From positions 1 to 35,822 of the forward strand of contig DGUV01000046.1 of the NCBI GenBank assembly GCA_002395775.1: DNA of 35,822 bases, read 5' to 3'. The translations under genes and the position numbers were made by a program. The DNA comes from Prevotellaceae bacterium UBA4301. Its GTDB lineage: Bacteria > Bacteroidota > Bacteroidia > Bacteroidales > Bacteroidaceae. How positions within the stretch are numbered: position 1 is the stretch's first letter; the number at the start of each line of letters is the position of its first letter. The notes under the pieces were generated by a model. That model had not been told where the DNA came from. It saw nothing but the letters and a program-made list of their open reading frames with translations, and did not search any database. Positions 24,111-32,584 of the stretch are shown here, in pieces.

Positions 24111-24728
24111 ATGTTTATAGAACAGCCTGCACGTTTTCTCCGGTGGCTCTATCCCCACGCAGTGTGGCGGATGAGCCCCAAGGAGCGTGCCGTTTACCTT
24201 ACGTTTGACGATGGTCCCATCCCGGAGGCAACTCCTTGGGTACTTGATGTCCTTGACCAGTTCGGGGCAAAGGCCACATTCTTCATGGTTGGAGACAATG
24301 CACATCGCTATCCAGACTTGTTTGAGGATGTGCGTCGGCGCGGACATGCCATCGGCAACCACACCTATAACCATGTCGGAGGTCTGCGATGGACCAGTTG
24401 GAAGTATCTCTACAATGTCCACAAGGCCAACGAGATACTGCAAACCAAGCTCTTCCGTCCGCCACATGGTTGGATGAGGGCCGTGCAGTACCGGACCATG
24501 CGCATCTTTGGCTACAAGGTGGTGATGTGGGACTTGGTGACGCGCGACTACAGCCGCAGACTCACGGCCGAGGACGTGCTTGCCAATGTAAAGAAATATG
24601 CACGCAACGGCAGTATCATTACCTTCCATGATTCGCTTAAGAGCATCGACAAACTCAAGGTGATGTTGCCCGAGGCCCTTCAGTGGATCAAAGACCAGGG
24701 ATATGAATTCCGCACGATTACAGAGTGA
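24111..24728 (+). CDS. Polysaccharide deacetylase (NodB domain, CE4)
   Basis: A 205-residue protein that is a single NodB homology domain. CE4 motifs in order: TFDDGP (motif 1, with the catalytic base and metal Asp), NHTYNH (motif 2, metal His pair), RPPHGW (motif 3), DLVTRDY (motif 4 region) and ITFHDS (motif 5, catalytic His). All expected catalytic residues are present, so it is probably an active metal-dependent de-N-acetylase of a glycan; the actual substrate (peptidoglycan, a surface polysaccharide or an intermediate) is not readable. No clear signal peptide, although the N-terminus (FIEQPARFLRWLYPHAVW) is mildly hydrophobic. Its end overlaps queG by 26 bp. Confidence 0.9.
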   Translation: MFIEQPARFLRWLYPHAVWRMSPKERAVYLTFDDGPIPEATPWVLDVLDQFGAKATFFMVGDNAHRYPDLFEDVRRRGHAIGNHTYNHVGGLRWTSWKYLYNVHKANEILQTKLFRPPHGWMRAVQYRTMRIFGYKVVMWDLVTRDYSRRLTAEDVLANVKKYARNGSIITFHDSLKSIDKLKVMLPEALQWIKDQGYEFRTITE

Positions 24729-25617
24729 ACAGTTGAAAGCCGAGGCCCTCCGCCTTGGCTTTTCGCATTGTGGGGTGGCGCCGGCAGAGCCTGTCGAGGA
24801 GTCTTTCATGTCCCATTTCGAGCGGTGGCTGGCCCAGGGGCGGCAGGCCGAGATGCACTATATGGAAGGCAACATGGCCTTGCGTCGCGACCCTCGCTTG
24901 CTGTGGGATGGGGCAAAGACGGTGGTTTCCTTGGCCATGAGCTACAATCCTGGCCACGAACAGACACAGCCTGCCATAGCATGGTATGCCCAGGGTAGGG
25001 ACTATCATGACGTCATTCGGCAACGGTTGCGCATTTTGTTGCAGGTCCTGGGCATCGAGGGACGCATCTGCGTAGATACGGCTCCGGTGATGGAGAAGTA
25101 TTGGGCATGGCGTTGTGGACTTGGTTGGATTGGTCGCCACACCCAGTTGGTGATACCTCATGAGGGGAGTGCCTTCTTCCTGGCAGAACTGCTTCTCACG
25201 CAAGAGGCCGACCAGTATGACCAGCCTCGCTACCCCCATCCCTATCATTCAGGCTGTGGACGATGTCACCGATGTCAGGACGTTTGTCCCACTCAGGCTC
25301 TTTCCGACGATGGCATGGACGCACGTCGGTGCATCAGCTATCTCACCATTGAACATCGCGGCCCATTGCCCGAGAGCGTCAAGCCCCATTTAGCGGAATG
25401 CTTCTATGGTTGCGACCGCTGCTTGCGGGCTTGTCCCCATTTGTCGCACGATGCCACTCCGGTTGACGACTTCCGTCCCTCGGCAGAACTTTTGTCCATG
25501 AAGGAGGGGGATTGGACTCATCTTTCACTCCTGCAATATCAGTCGCTCTTCCGTGGTTCGGCAGTGAAGCGGGCCAAGTATGATGGGCTGATGCGAAACA
25601 TAGGTATAACGAATTAA
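24703..25617 (+). CDS. queG: Epoxyqueuosine reductase
   Basis: A 304-residue cobalamin- and iron-sulfur-dependent enzyme that reduces epoxyqueuosine to queuosine in tRNA, the last step of queuosine synthesis (EC 1.17.99.6). The C-terminal half has two [4Fe-4S] cysteine motifs, CGRCHRCQDVCP and CFYGCDRCLRACP. The middle carries the family block EKYWAWRCGLGWIGRHTQLV, and the N-terminus has GFSHCGVAPAEP. Length and order match the family, although QueG of other phyla often has an extra C-terminal HEAT part that is absent here. The ATG at 24703 overlaps the deacetylase gene by 26 bp. The following 73 bp hold the ilvD promoter. Confidence 0.93.
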   Translation: MNSARLQSEQLKAEALRLGFSHCGVAPAEPVEESFMSHFERWLAQGRQAEMHYMEGNMALRRDPRLLWDGAKTVVSLAMSYNPGHEQTQPAIAWYAQGRDYHDVIRQRLRILLQVLGIEGRICVDTAPVMEKYWAWRCGLGWIGRHTQLVIPHEGSAFFLAELLLTQEADQYDQPRYPHPYHSGCGRCHRCQDVCPTQALSDDGMDARRCISYLTIEHRGPLPESVKPHLAECFYGCDRCLRACPHLSHDATPVDDFRPSAELLSMKEGDWTHLSLLQYQSLFRGSAVKRAKYDGLMRNIGITN

Positions 25618-25653
25618 TCCTCACTTTGTTACTCATGATTCGCAAGAATGTTG

Positions 25654-25661
25654 TAACTTTG
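25654..25661 (+). promoter_or_regulatory. -7 element of the ilvD promoter
   Basis: TAACTTTG matches the Bacteroidota TAnnTTTG box, 29 bp before the ilvD ATG. The nearest upstream TTG (25626-25628) is 25 bp away, slightly too far for the usual spacing. Confidence 0.6.
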
Positions 25662-25690
25662 TGCCGAAATTTAGTAAAATAAGAACCAAG

Positions 25691-27493
25691 ATGAAACATC
25701 AGTTACGCAGTGCAGTATGCACCGAAGGGCGCAGAATGGCAGGAGCCAGAGCCCTGTGGGTTGCCAACGGAATGAAGCGCGAGCAGTTTGGCCGTCCCAT
25801 CATCGCCATCGTCAATTCGTTTACCCAGTTTGTGCCTGGCCACACCCATCTCCATGAGGCAGGTCAAATCGTGAAGGCCGAGATTGAGCGTCTCGGTTGC
25901 TATGCTGCAGAGTTCAATACCATTGCCATTGACGACGGCATAGCCATGGGGCACGATGGCATGCTCTATTCGTTGCCTTCGCGTGACATCATTGCCGATT
26001 CGGTGGAGTATATGGTCAATGCCCACAAGGCCGATGCCATGATTTGCATCTCCAACTGTGACAAGATCACTCCGGGCATGCTCATGGCCGCCATGCGACT
26101 CAACATTCCCGCTATCTTTGTTTCTGGCGGCCCCATGGAAGCCGGAAAATGGAAAGGCGAGAACCTTGACCTTATTGCAGCTATGGTGAAGGGTGCCGAC
26201 CCGACGGTGTCGGACGACGAACTCCGTGAGGTGGAGAACCGGGCTTGTCCGGGCTGCGGATGTTGCTCGGGCATGTTTACGGCCAACTCGATGAACAATC
26301 TGACCGAGGCCATCGGTCTTTCGCTCCCAGGCAATGGCACCATTCTGGCCACGCACAAGAATCGTGTGCGGCTGATGCAACAGGCTGCCCGTCAGATAGT
26401 CAGCAATGCCTTGGCCTACTACGAGGAGGGTGACGAAAGCGTGCTGCCCCGTTCCATCGCTACGCGTCAGGCTTTCCTCAATGCCATGACACTCGACATA
26501 GCCATGGGCGGCTCCACGAACACAATTCTCCATTTGCTTGCTATAGCACAGGAGGCAGGTGTTGACTTTAAGATGAGCGACATCGATGCGTTGAGTCGTC
26601 GCACGCCATGCCTTTGCAAGCTGGCTCCCAATACCCAAAAGTATTCCGTTCAGGAATGTGGCCGTGCTGGTGGTATGCTGGCTATCTTAGGTGAGTTGGC
26701 TAAAGGCGGTCTTGTGGATACCTCTGTGAAAAGGGTAAATTGTGCCACACTGGGCGAAGACATCGAACAATATAACATTCTTAAGGAAAATGTTGACGAG
26801 AAGGCTCGTCTCATCTATAGCAGTGCCCCTGGAGGTCGTTTCTGCAATCAATTAGGAGCACAGGAAACCTATTACGAAAGCCTTGATACCGATCGTGCAG
26901 ACGGTTGCATCCGCGACATAGCACACGCCTATACCAAGGATGGCGGACTTGCCGTACTCTTTGGCAACATAGCTCAGGACGGTTGTGTCGTGAAGACGGC
27001 TGGTGTGGACGAGTGTTTGTGGCACTTTGAGGGACCGGCCGTGGTCTTCGACAGTCAGGAGGACGCCTGCGAAGGCATCTTGAGCGGCCGGGTCAAGAAG
27101 GGCGATTGCGTAGTCATCACACACGAAGGGCCCAAGGGCGGTCCTGGTATGCAGGAGATGCTCTATCCGACCTCCTACATCAAGTCGATGCACATGGGAC
27201 GCGAGTGTGCGCTCATCACCGACGGACGTTTCTCCGGCGGGACAAGCGGCCTGAGCATCGGACACATCTCTCCCGAAGCCGCAAGTGGTGGTAGTATCGG
27301 AAAGATCAAAGATGGCGACATCATTGTCATCGACATTCCCTCGCGCAGCATCAATGTGAAGCTTAGTGACGAGGAACTTGCCGCTCGCCCCATGCAGCCC
27401 TTGCGCCGCAATCGTGTGGTAAGCAAGTCCCTCCGTGCTTATGCGCAAAGTGTGAGCTCGGCAGACAAAGGTGCTGTTCGCCTCCTCGACTGA
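25691..27493 (+). CDS. ilvD: Dihydroxy-acid dehydratase
   Basis: A 600-residue iron-sulfur enzyme that dehydrates 2,3-dihydroxy-isovalerate and -methylvalerate in valine, leucine and isoleucine synthesis (EC 4.2.1.9). Visible family blocks: CISNCDKITPGMLMAAMRLN, RACPGCGCCSGMFTANSMN with the cluster cysteines, GPKGGPGMQEML and DGRFSGGTSGLSIGHISPEA near the end. The start at 25691 gives MKHQLRSAVCTEGRRMAGAR, the normal family N-terminus; a GTG ten codons upstream overlaps the promoter box and is rejected. In other Bacteroidales ilvD is usually next to ilvB, but here it is followed by a terminator and a three-gene accessory block. Confidence 0.97.
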   Translation: MKHQLRSAVCTEGRRMAGARALWVANGMKREQFGRPIIAIVNSFTQFVPGHTHLHEAGQIVKAEIERLGCYAAEFNTIAIDDGIAMGHDGMLYSLPSRDIIADSVEYMVNAHKADAMICISNCDKITPGMLMAAMRLNIPAIFVSGGPMEAGKWKGENLDLIAAMVKGADPTVSDDELREVENRACPGCGCCSGMFTANSMNNLTEAIGLSLPGNGTILATHKNRVRLMQQAARQIVSNALAYYEEGDESVLPRSIATRQAFLNAMTLDIAMGGSTNTILHLLAIAQEAGVDFKMSDIDALSRRTPCLCKLAPNTQKYSVQECGRAGGMLAILGELAKGGLVDTSVKRVNCATLGEDIEQYNILKENVDEKARLIYSSAPGGRFCNQLGAQETYYESLDTDRADGCIRDIAHAYTKDGGLAVLFGNIAQDGCVVKTAGVDECLWHFEGPAVVFDSQEDACEGILSGRVKKGDCVVITHEGPKGGPGMQEMLYPTSYIKSMHMGRECALITDGRFSGGTSGLSIGHISPEAASGGSIGKIKDGDIIVIDIPSRSINVKLSDEELAARPMQPLRRNRVVSKSLRAYAQSVSSADKGAVRLLD

Positions 27494-27590
27494 TCATCTT
27501 CTTTTTAAATAATAAGTTCGCCTGCCAACAAAAATCTAATCAACTGATTAACAATATATTCAAATACGTTGTTAGTTTTTTGTTAGATAT

Positions 27591-27623
27591 AAGCCGCCAA
27601 ATTTTTTGGCGGCTTACTTTTTT
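27591..27623 (+). terminator. Intrinsic terminator after ilvD
   Basis: A perfect 11-bp stem, AAGCCGCCAAA (27591-27601) with TTTGGCGGCTT (27605-27615), a 3-base loop, then ACTTTTTTC. The T-tract is only on the plus strand, so it ends transcription from ilvD. Confidence 0.9.
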
Positions 27624-27636
27624 CTTCCTAACTTTG
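27606..27636 (+). promoter_or_regulatory. Promoter of the AT-rich three-gene block
   Basis: A -33 TTG at 27606-27608 and a -7 TAACTTTG at 27629-27636 with a 20 bp spacer fit the Bacteroidota consensus. The TTG lies within the 3' arm of the ilvD terminator, so termination and initiation signals overlap. The -7 box is 45 bp before the first ATG of the block. Confidence 0.7.
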
Positions 27637-27681
27637 TGGATGAGAAACATAACTAATACATTAAACTAACGAACTATAACC

Positions 27682-28893
27682 ATGAAAAGAATCATTATCT
27701 TTGCTGCCATGGCAACTCTTATTACATCGGTTTGTAATGCTCAGCTGAAAGTGAATACTAGTGGAAATATTATACTAGGCGATAGTATTGCTCAAACTCC
27801 AACAAATAATAATACTATAAGTAAATACAATACAACTATTAATGTTTCAAAAAATTGGGGAGGATTATATGTTCGAAATTATAGTAACGCTACGGCGAAA
27901 TATGGAATAAACATATATTTGCAATCCTCAAATGATAGCCCAATAGGGATTAACTCTGCTGTTTTCGGAGGATTTACGAACACCCTTTCATGTGGAATAA
28001 ATGGAGTTTCTACTGGAGGAAACAACACGATTGGAGTATTCGGAGGGGCAGAAGATACCCCCAGCACTATAAATACTATTGGCGTTTGTGGATCCGTGGG
28101 GAGTTATGCATATCTGCCGACATCGGGATCCAACTATTATGCAGGATATTTTCAGGGAGATGTTCGAGCAACAGGTTCTATATACGGAACTCTGTTAAGT
28201 CCTACATCGATATCATCCAATAGTGACTCTGCTACCTTAATGGAAGTAGCGACTGACAGGCAATCAGTAACCGAAAATTTAAAGGGTGTAGGTTTGCTCC
28301 TGATGGAAAGGGTAAATCAAGATGGAAGTATGGCGGCTAATAAGAAACCTGATAAAGAGATTGTTAAAATCAATTTGTTAGATAGAAGTGAAACAAAGAC
28401 CATATCAACTACAGATAGAAAGGACCCTATTCAGACAAAACTTTCTTCTATTAGTTACGGTTTGGCTGCTGACCAACTGAAAGAGGTATATCCCGAACTG
28501 GTGTATGAGGACAAAGAGGGGAACTACAGCATCAACTATGTTGAGATGGTGCCCCTGCTTGTTCAGAGCATAAAGGAACTATCGGCCGAGGTGGCCATCT
28601 TGAAAGAGCAGCTTGGTATTCAAGACCCGAAGAAGACTGCCATGAAGGCCAGGTCAAAACAAGCTGAAGATGCAGACGAAGTGCAACTCACGATTCCTGA
28701 CAAGGCACAAAGAATAACATTGAGCATCTATGACCTAACTGGTAAACAAATTCGTACGACAGAAATCAACGAAAGTGGAAACATCAATCTTTCGGACTAT
28801 ACGAAAGGATTACCCATAGGCACTTATGCATATAACCTCATTGTGGATGGCAAGAAGCAAAAGGCACGAAAAGTAATTGTACAGCATATGTAA
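27682..28893 (+). CDS. Secreted protein with partial tail-fibre-chaperone domain and T9SS tail
   Basis: A 403-residue protein. Signal peptide MKRIIIFAAMATLITSVCNA, then a Gly/Asn/Thr/Ser-rich region of about 180 residues without a recognised family. A helical segment at about 250-315 (SYGLAADQLKEVYPELVYED, YSINYVEMVPLLVQSIKELS) matches the end of the S74/endosialidase-type intramolecular chaperone domain, though its usual front half (SDxRLK) is not seen. The last ~75 residues (ITLSIYDLTGKQIRTTEI...GTYAYNLIVDGKK) fit the T9SS type A sorting domain. The first two thirds are very AT-rich and the C-terminal third is less so. It is first in a three-gene string, 15 bp before the protease gene. Surface display is likely; trimerisation through the chaperone-like part is speculative. 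Confidence 0.75.
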   Translation: MKRIIIFAAMATLITSVCNAQLKVNTSGNIILGDSIAQTPTNNNTISKYNTTINVSKNWGGLYVRNYSNATAKYGINIYLQSSNDSPIGINSAVFGGFTNTLSCGINGVSTGGNNTIGVFGGAEDTPSTINTIGVCGSVGSYAYLPTSGSNYYAGYFQGDVRATGSIYGTLLSPTSISSNSDSATLMEVATDRQSVTENLKGVGLLLMERVNQDGSMAANKKPDKEIVKINLLDRSETKTISTTDRKDPIQTKLSSISYGLAADQLKEVYPELVYEDKEGNYSINYVEMVPLLVQSIKELSAEVAILKEQLGIQDPKKTAMKARSKQAEDADEVQLTIPDKAQRITLSIYDLTGKQIRTTEINESGNINLSDYTKGLPIGTYAYNLIVDGKKQKARKVIVQHM

Positions 28894-28908
28894 AATGAGG
28901 GCTTTATT

Positions 28909-31101
28909 ATGAATAAATTGTTCTTTTTATTTTGTGGTTTTATCCCATTATTATGCTATTCACAATCATCAAAGGTGATTTCACTAAAATATCCTGTAAG
29001 TGATTTCATTTTTGAGGAAAAAGAAAACGGTATAAGCATATCTTCACGATATTCTGTTTCTTCTTATGAAGCAGATACATTGGCACCTGCATTACCTTAT
29101 GTTGCCACTTATGTTTTATTGGATACAGACAAGGACTACGATGGTTTTTCATTTTCTTTTTCTGAACAGTCAGTGAGGGAAGGCGTGTCGATTATTGGTA
29201 GAAAACGTCCAGCTACAACTTCACAAAATGTAAAAGAGAGTTTTTATAATGTTAACTTGGTAAAAGATTCATATCCAGAAGAACCTGTAATGGAAACTGG
29301 CATATATGAATTGGGAGGATATAAATGCGTCTGCTTTCTTGTTTCACCCTTTAGATATGATGTTCAAACAAGGAAATTATATTTAAAGTCATCAATAGAA
29401 TTGACCATATTCCAGAAAGATGTATCAAAAAAGAAAGCCAGAGATGAATCTTCATTTTTAAATCCAGTTGTGCAATCCCTGGTCGTTAATAAACAAGATG
29501 TCATTGGCAATCGTTTTTCAGGGAATCTATATTCTCGTACAAATTATAAATATCTTATTATAACCCATGATTCTTTAAAGAATGCATTTCAAAGGCTTGC
29601 AGATTGGAAAACAATAAAAGGATTAAGTGCGAAGATTCTTACAACCGAAGAAATTTATGAAAATTACAATGGGGGCAGTGACTATCCAGAAATTAACAGT
29701 ATTAAAAGTGCTATTTCGGACTATTATAACCGAAGACATAATCTGGAATATGTCCTTTTGGGAGGGGATATAGATATTGTTCCATCTTTTTTGATGGGAA
29801 TTCGTTATGATGATGAGAATTACTCATGTACAACGCCAGCGGATTGGTACTATGGGAACATGGCGAATACGGGATTTACATTTCCCAATGATCTTATCGT
29901 TTCACGTTTACCAGTGAGTACTTATGCGGATGCCGAAACCATGATAAATAGGATTATTGAATATGAGAGTAATCCCAAGTTGAATAATTGGCATAATAGT
30001 ATTCTTGCTTCGGGTTGTGAGATTTTATTCTTTAATAATGCTATAAGTGATGCTCAGATATATGGGGATACTTTAGTTAATAACATTATTTCTCCTTTAT
30101 GGGATGGAGGGGATAGAGAAGTTATTCGATTTTATGATACTGATACCGATTTTAGTGGGGGAGAGCAATATGAATGTTCAGCCGCAAATTTCCAAACCGA
30201 ACTTTCAAAAGGATACACTCTTGTTAATTTTGACACTCACGGAACGGATAGTTGTTATGAGATGGAAATACTTCCTTATTATGATCTTGCTTACGCGAGA
30301 AACCTTGTCAATAATGGCTACACTGTTATAACTACAGTAGCATGCCATACAAATTCCTTTGACGTCGTAGAAGGGAGTGGTACAGAATGTCTCAGTGAGG
30401 CATTTATGCGCAATCCGAATGGTGGTATTCTTACATACATCGGTAGTTCCCGGGAAGGATGGGTACCCCAATCTTTTGAATGTAATCGTGCCATTTACTA
30501 TTCTTTATTATCAAGTAATCACAATCAGATAGGTCGGGCATTTCGTGATGCGAAAAACACATGGGTTGCACATAGCCAAATTTATGGCAGTCCACATCGA
30601 TGGTTGCTTTTTAGTACAAATATGTTGGGAGATCCCGAAATGCCTCTTTATTTGTCTGACCCAATGGCTTTTAGAGGTATATCAGCGACTCTTAATGGTA
30701 ACAATCTTACTATTCAATGTTCTACATATAACAATTGTAGAATAAGTGTAATGAATAAAAATGATATGGGGGATTCTTATTATAGGGTAAGAGATAGTGT
30801 TAATGTTGCTACATTTTATAACATTCCAGAAGAATGTCTCGTTTGTATAACGAAAACAGGTTATATTCCCTATGTGTTCACTTTCTGTAAAACAAAATAC
30901 ATTCAGAATGAAGCATTGGAAGGAAATCAGAACATCCATGCTGAAGAGGTTTTTATTGGCAGAAATGTTACAACACTGAAACCAGAGGGACCTGTTAGTA
31001 TAGAAAATGGAAAAACAACCATTAAGGCTTCTCAAGGGGTTACTATAAAAAACGATTTTGAAGTTAAAAGTGGGGCAGAATTTGAAATTAAAATCAATTA
31101 A
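28909..31101 (+). CDS. C25 (gingipain-family) cysteine protease
   Basis: A 730-residue secreted protease. Signal peptide MNKLFFLFCGFIPLLCYSQ, then a gingipain-type propeptide region (about 20-200) and the C25 catalytic domain (about 215-560). The catalytic domain includes YLIITHDSLKNAFQRLADWK, EYVLLGGDIDIVP and PNDLIVSRLPVS. The dyad is visible as His444 in NFDTHGTDSC and Cys479 in TTVACHTNSF, aligning with His/Cys of Porphyromonas gingipains. The C-terminus (about 650-730) ends KASQGVTIKNDFEVKSGAEF, a beta repeat often found at the end of Bacteroidota secreted proteins rather than a standard sorting domain. At 730 residues it is too short to be the sortase PorU. Lys/Arg preference cannot be read. 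It is AT-rich throughout and lies 15 bp and 8 bp from its neighbours, so probably one operon. Confidence 0.9.
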   Translation: MNKLFFLFCGFIPLLCYSQSSKVISLKYPVSDFIFEEKENGISISSRYSVSSYEADTLAPALPYVATYVLLDTDKDYDGFSFSFSEQSVREGVSIIGRKRPATTSQNVKESFYNVNLVKDSYPEEPVMETGIYELGGYKCVCFLVSPFRYDVQTRKLYLKSSIELTIFQKDVSKKKARDESSFLNPVVQSLVVNKQDVIGNRFSGNLYSRTNYKYLIITHDSLKNAFQRLADWKTIKGLSAKILTTEEIYENYNGGSDYPEINSIKSAISDYYNRRHNLEYVLLGGDIDIVPSFLMGIRYDDENYSCTTPADWYYGNMANTGFTFPNDLIVSRLPVSTYADAETMINRIIEYESNPKLNNWHNSILASGCEILFFNNAISDAQIYGDTLVNNIISPLWDGGDREVIRFYDTDTDFSGGEQYECSAANFQTELSKGYTLVNFDTHGTDSCYEMEILPYYDLAYARNLVNNGYTVITTVACHTNSFDVVEGSGTECLSEAFMRNPNGGILTYIGSSREGWVPQSFECNRAIYYSLLSSNHNQIGRAFRDAKNTWVAHSQIYGSPHRWLLFSTNMLGDPEMPLYLSDPMAFRGISATLNGNNLTIQCSTYNNCRISVMNKNDMGDSYYRVRDSVNVATFYNIPEECLVCITKTGYIPYVFTFCKTKYIQNEALEGNQNIHAEEVFIGRNVTTLKPEGPVSIENGKTTIKASQGVTIKNDFEVKSGAEFEIKIN

Positions 31102-31109
31102 TTTGAGCC

Positions 31110-32369
31110 ATGAAGAAGTTATTAATTTCTGTATTATTTGCCTTGTTGTACAGCAATGCAGCATACACACAAGCAGATGACCCTCGGGGCTACCCTGCCA
31201 AGGGAGGAGATTTTGGATATCCTACTATTTTTTCAGATTACAAATCTTATTACGGAACAGATTATAGCCATATTAAGATTGGAAATGATATAATACCCGA
31301 AACTAACCAAACGAACTGGACAATGTATTATCTATTGGATACTGGTAACCATACAAGGCGTCAATATTCAATAATAAATGGTGACAGTATCGTTGGAGGG
31401 GAGAAATACTGTATAACGACCATTCGGCGCCGTGATGCTCGCGCTCCATATTTCTACGATGACATTAAGGACAGAACCGTAAAAGCCGACACCCTCCTTT
31501 ACCGGCAAGAAGGTGACAAGGTGATTTGCAGGTTGCCCGACGAAACGGAAGCAGTCATTCTCGACTACGGACTTGCAAGGGGCGATATCTTCACAGACTC
31601 CCGTGGCGAGCAGTTCCTAGTGGTGGATACTGGCTATTTTGCAGACATCGACCCCTATATCTGGTACTATGAGGACAAGACGCCAAGAATGCTGCGCCTG
31701 CAATCACTAGCGGATGGTTCGGAGGACGTGTGGGTTGAGGGAATCGGTTCCATGACATGGGGCATACTCCCCCTTTATCTCGCTGAACAATATGTTGATT
31801 TCCCCTCACGCCCCATCAAGGTACGCACCATACATGCGCCTGGATTCAATATCATAGCTCGTATTTGCCTAAATGAGGACGAATATAAAGTTACCTACTT
31901 TGAACCTGAGGACCATACACCTCAAAATGCCGACTTTATCAACTACTCTTTTGCCGGCGACACCCTTTGCATGGATGGAAAAGTACCATACATGCAATGT
32001 TTCACAGGATATGCGTCCTGCTTTATCAAGGAAGACACCATCAGCGTACGCGTTAGCTATTATACTCCAATGTCCACTAGTGTACCTACATGCAGAGCCA
32101 CTCGCATGGTACATGTCCGCATCCCGGGGTTCAAGGCTGGAACCTACAACATCGGACGATTCGACGAGAGCCAGGAAATATTTGAATATGTAACGCTGGA
32201 GTGCAAACCCACGACCGGAGTTGAGACAATTGACACAGAAAGATTGATGATAGATAATGACACACCACCCTACGACCTCAGCGGCCGCCGCATCTCTCCC
32301 TCATCAGCCCCCAAAGGAGTATATATACAGAATGGAAGAAAGTTGATGGTTCGCTCGGCATCCCATTAG
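31110..32369 (+). CDS. Secreted protein of unknown function with T9SS-like tail
   Basis: A 419-residue protein. The signal peptide ends ...YSNAAYTQ. The body is beta-rich without a motif I recognise (for example MYYLLDTGNHTRRQYSIING, VEGIGSMTWGILPLYLAEQY). The VWVEGIGSMTWG stretch resembles a pattern seen in many uncharacterised Bacteroidota secreted proteins. The end YDLSGRRISPSSAPKGVYIQ-NGRKLM is a short sorting-like tail. After it come six extra residues, VRSASH, whose last codons and stop lie in the dispersed intergenic repeat. The first ~100 codons are AT-rich like the protease gene and the rest is close to the chromosome average. It is 8 bp after the protease gene, suggesting a linked role such as substrate, inhibitor or surface partner; this is inference only. 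Confidence 0.75.
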   Translation: MKKLLISVLFALLYSNAAYTQADDPRGYPAKGGDFGYPTIFSDYKSYYGTDYSHIKIGNDIIPETNQTNWTMYYLLDTGNHTRRQYSIINGDSIVGGEKYCITTIRRRDARAPYFYDDIKDRTVKADTLLYRQEGDKVICRLPDETEAVILDYGLARGDIFTDSRGEQFLVVDTGYFADIDPYIWYYEDKTPRMLRLQSLADGSEDVWVEGIGSMTWGILPLYLAEQYVDFPSRPIKVRTIHAPGFNIIARICLNEDEYKVTYFEPEDHTPQNADFINYSFAGDTLCMDGKVPYMQCFTGYASCFIKEDTISVRVSYYTPMSTSVPTCRATRMVHVRIPGFKAGTYNIGRFDESQEIFEYVTLECKPTTGVETIDTERLMIDNDTPPYDLSGRRISPSSAPKGVYIQNGRKLMVRSASH

Positions 32370-32441
32370 GGTGACGCTTTCTTTCTCCGTTGCACTACGA
32401 AAGCGAGCAAGCTCGAGCGCATCGCGAAGCGGAGAAAGAAG
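32352..32441. repeat. Dispersed structured intergenic repeat, full copy
   Basis: Contains CGCTCGGCATCCC (32352-32364), AGGGTGACGCTTTC (32368-32381) and GCGAAGCGGAGAAAGAA (32424-32440), all shared with the copy before cysE. Within it TTCTTTCTCCG (32379-32389) pairs with CGGAGAAAGAA (32430-32440), and a nested CGAGCAAGCTCG (32404-32415) forms a second hairpin. No T-tract follows, so it is not a classical terminator. Its first bases encode the last residues of the preceding gene. Confidence 0.75.
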
Positions 32442-32526
32442 TGAGAGGAGAGTAACCCATTTCCTTACGGATTGTAAGATTTGCAATAATTTCATCTTTC
32501 GATTTGTAATTAGTCGGCCCGATTCT

Positions 32527-32556
32527 TTGTCATATTATTATTTATTCTTACCTTTG
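32527..32556 (+). promoter_or_regulatory. Promoter of ilvB-ilvN-thioesterase-ilvC
   Basis: A -33 TTG at 32527-32529 and a -7 TACCTTTG at 32549-32556 with a 19 bp spacer. The -7 box is 28 bp before the ilvB ATG. This gives the ilvB side its own transcription start, independent of ilvD. No attenuator-like leader peptide is visible in the short leader. Confidence 0.75.
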
Positions 32557-32584
32557 CAGCCAATTAGTTTAGGGTAAGAAGATA

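Noticed and set aside
28909..31101. Identification of the C25 protease as the T9SS sortase PorU
   Set aside because: PorU is much longer (over 1,000 residues) and this gene sits in an accessory cassette away from any T9SS component.
27494..32584. Transposon or integrase at the borders of the AT-rich block
   Set aside because: No transposase, integrase, tRNA gene or target-site duplication could be seen; insertion is inferred only from gene order and composition.
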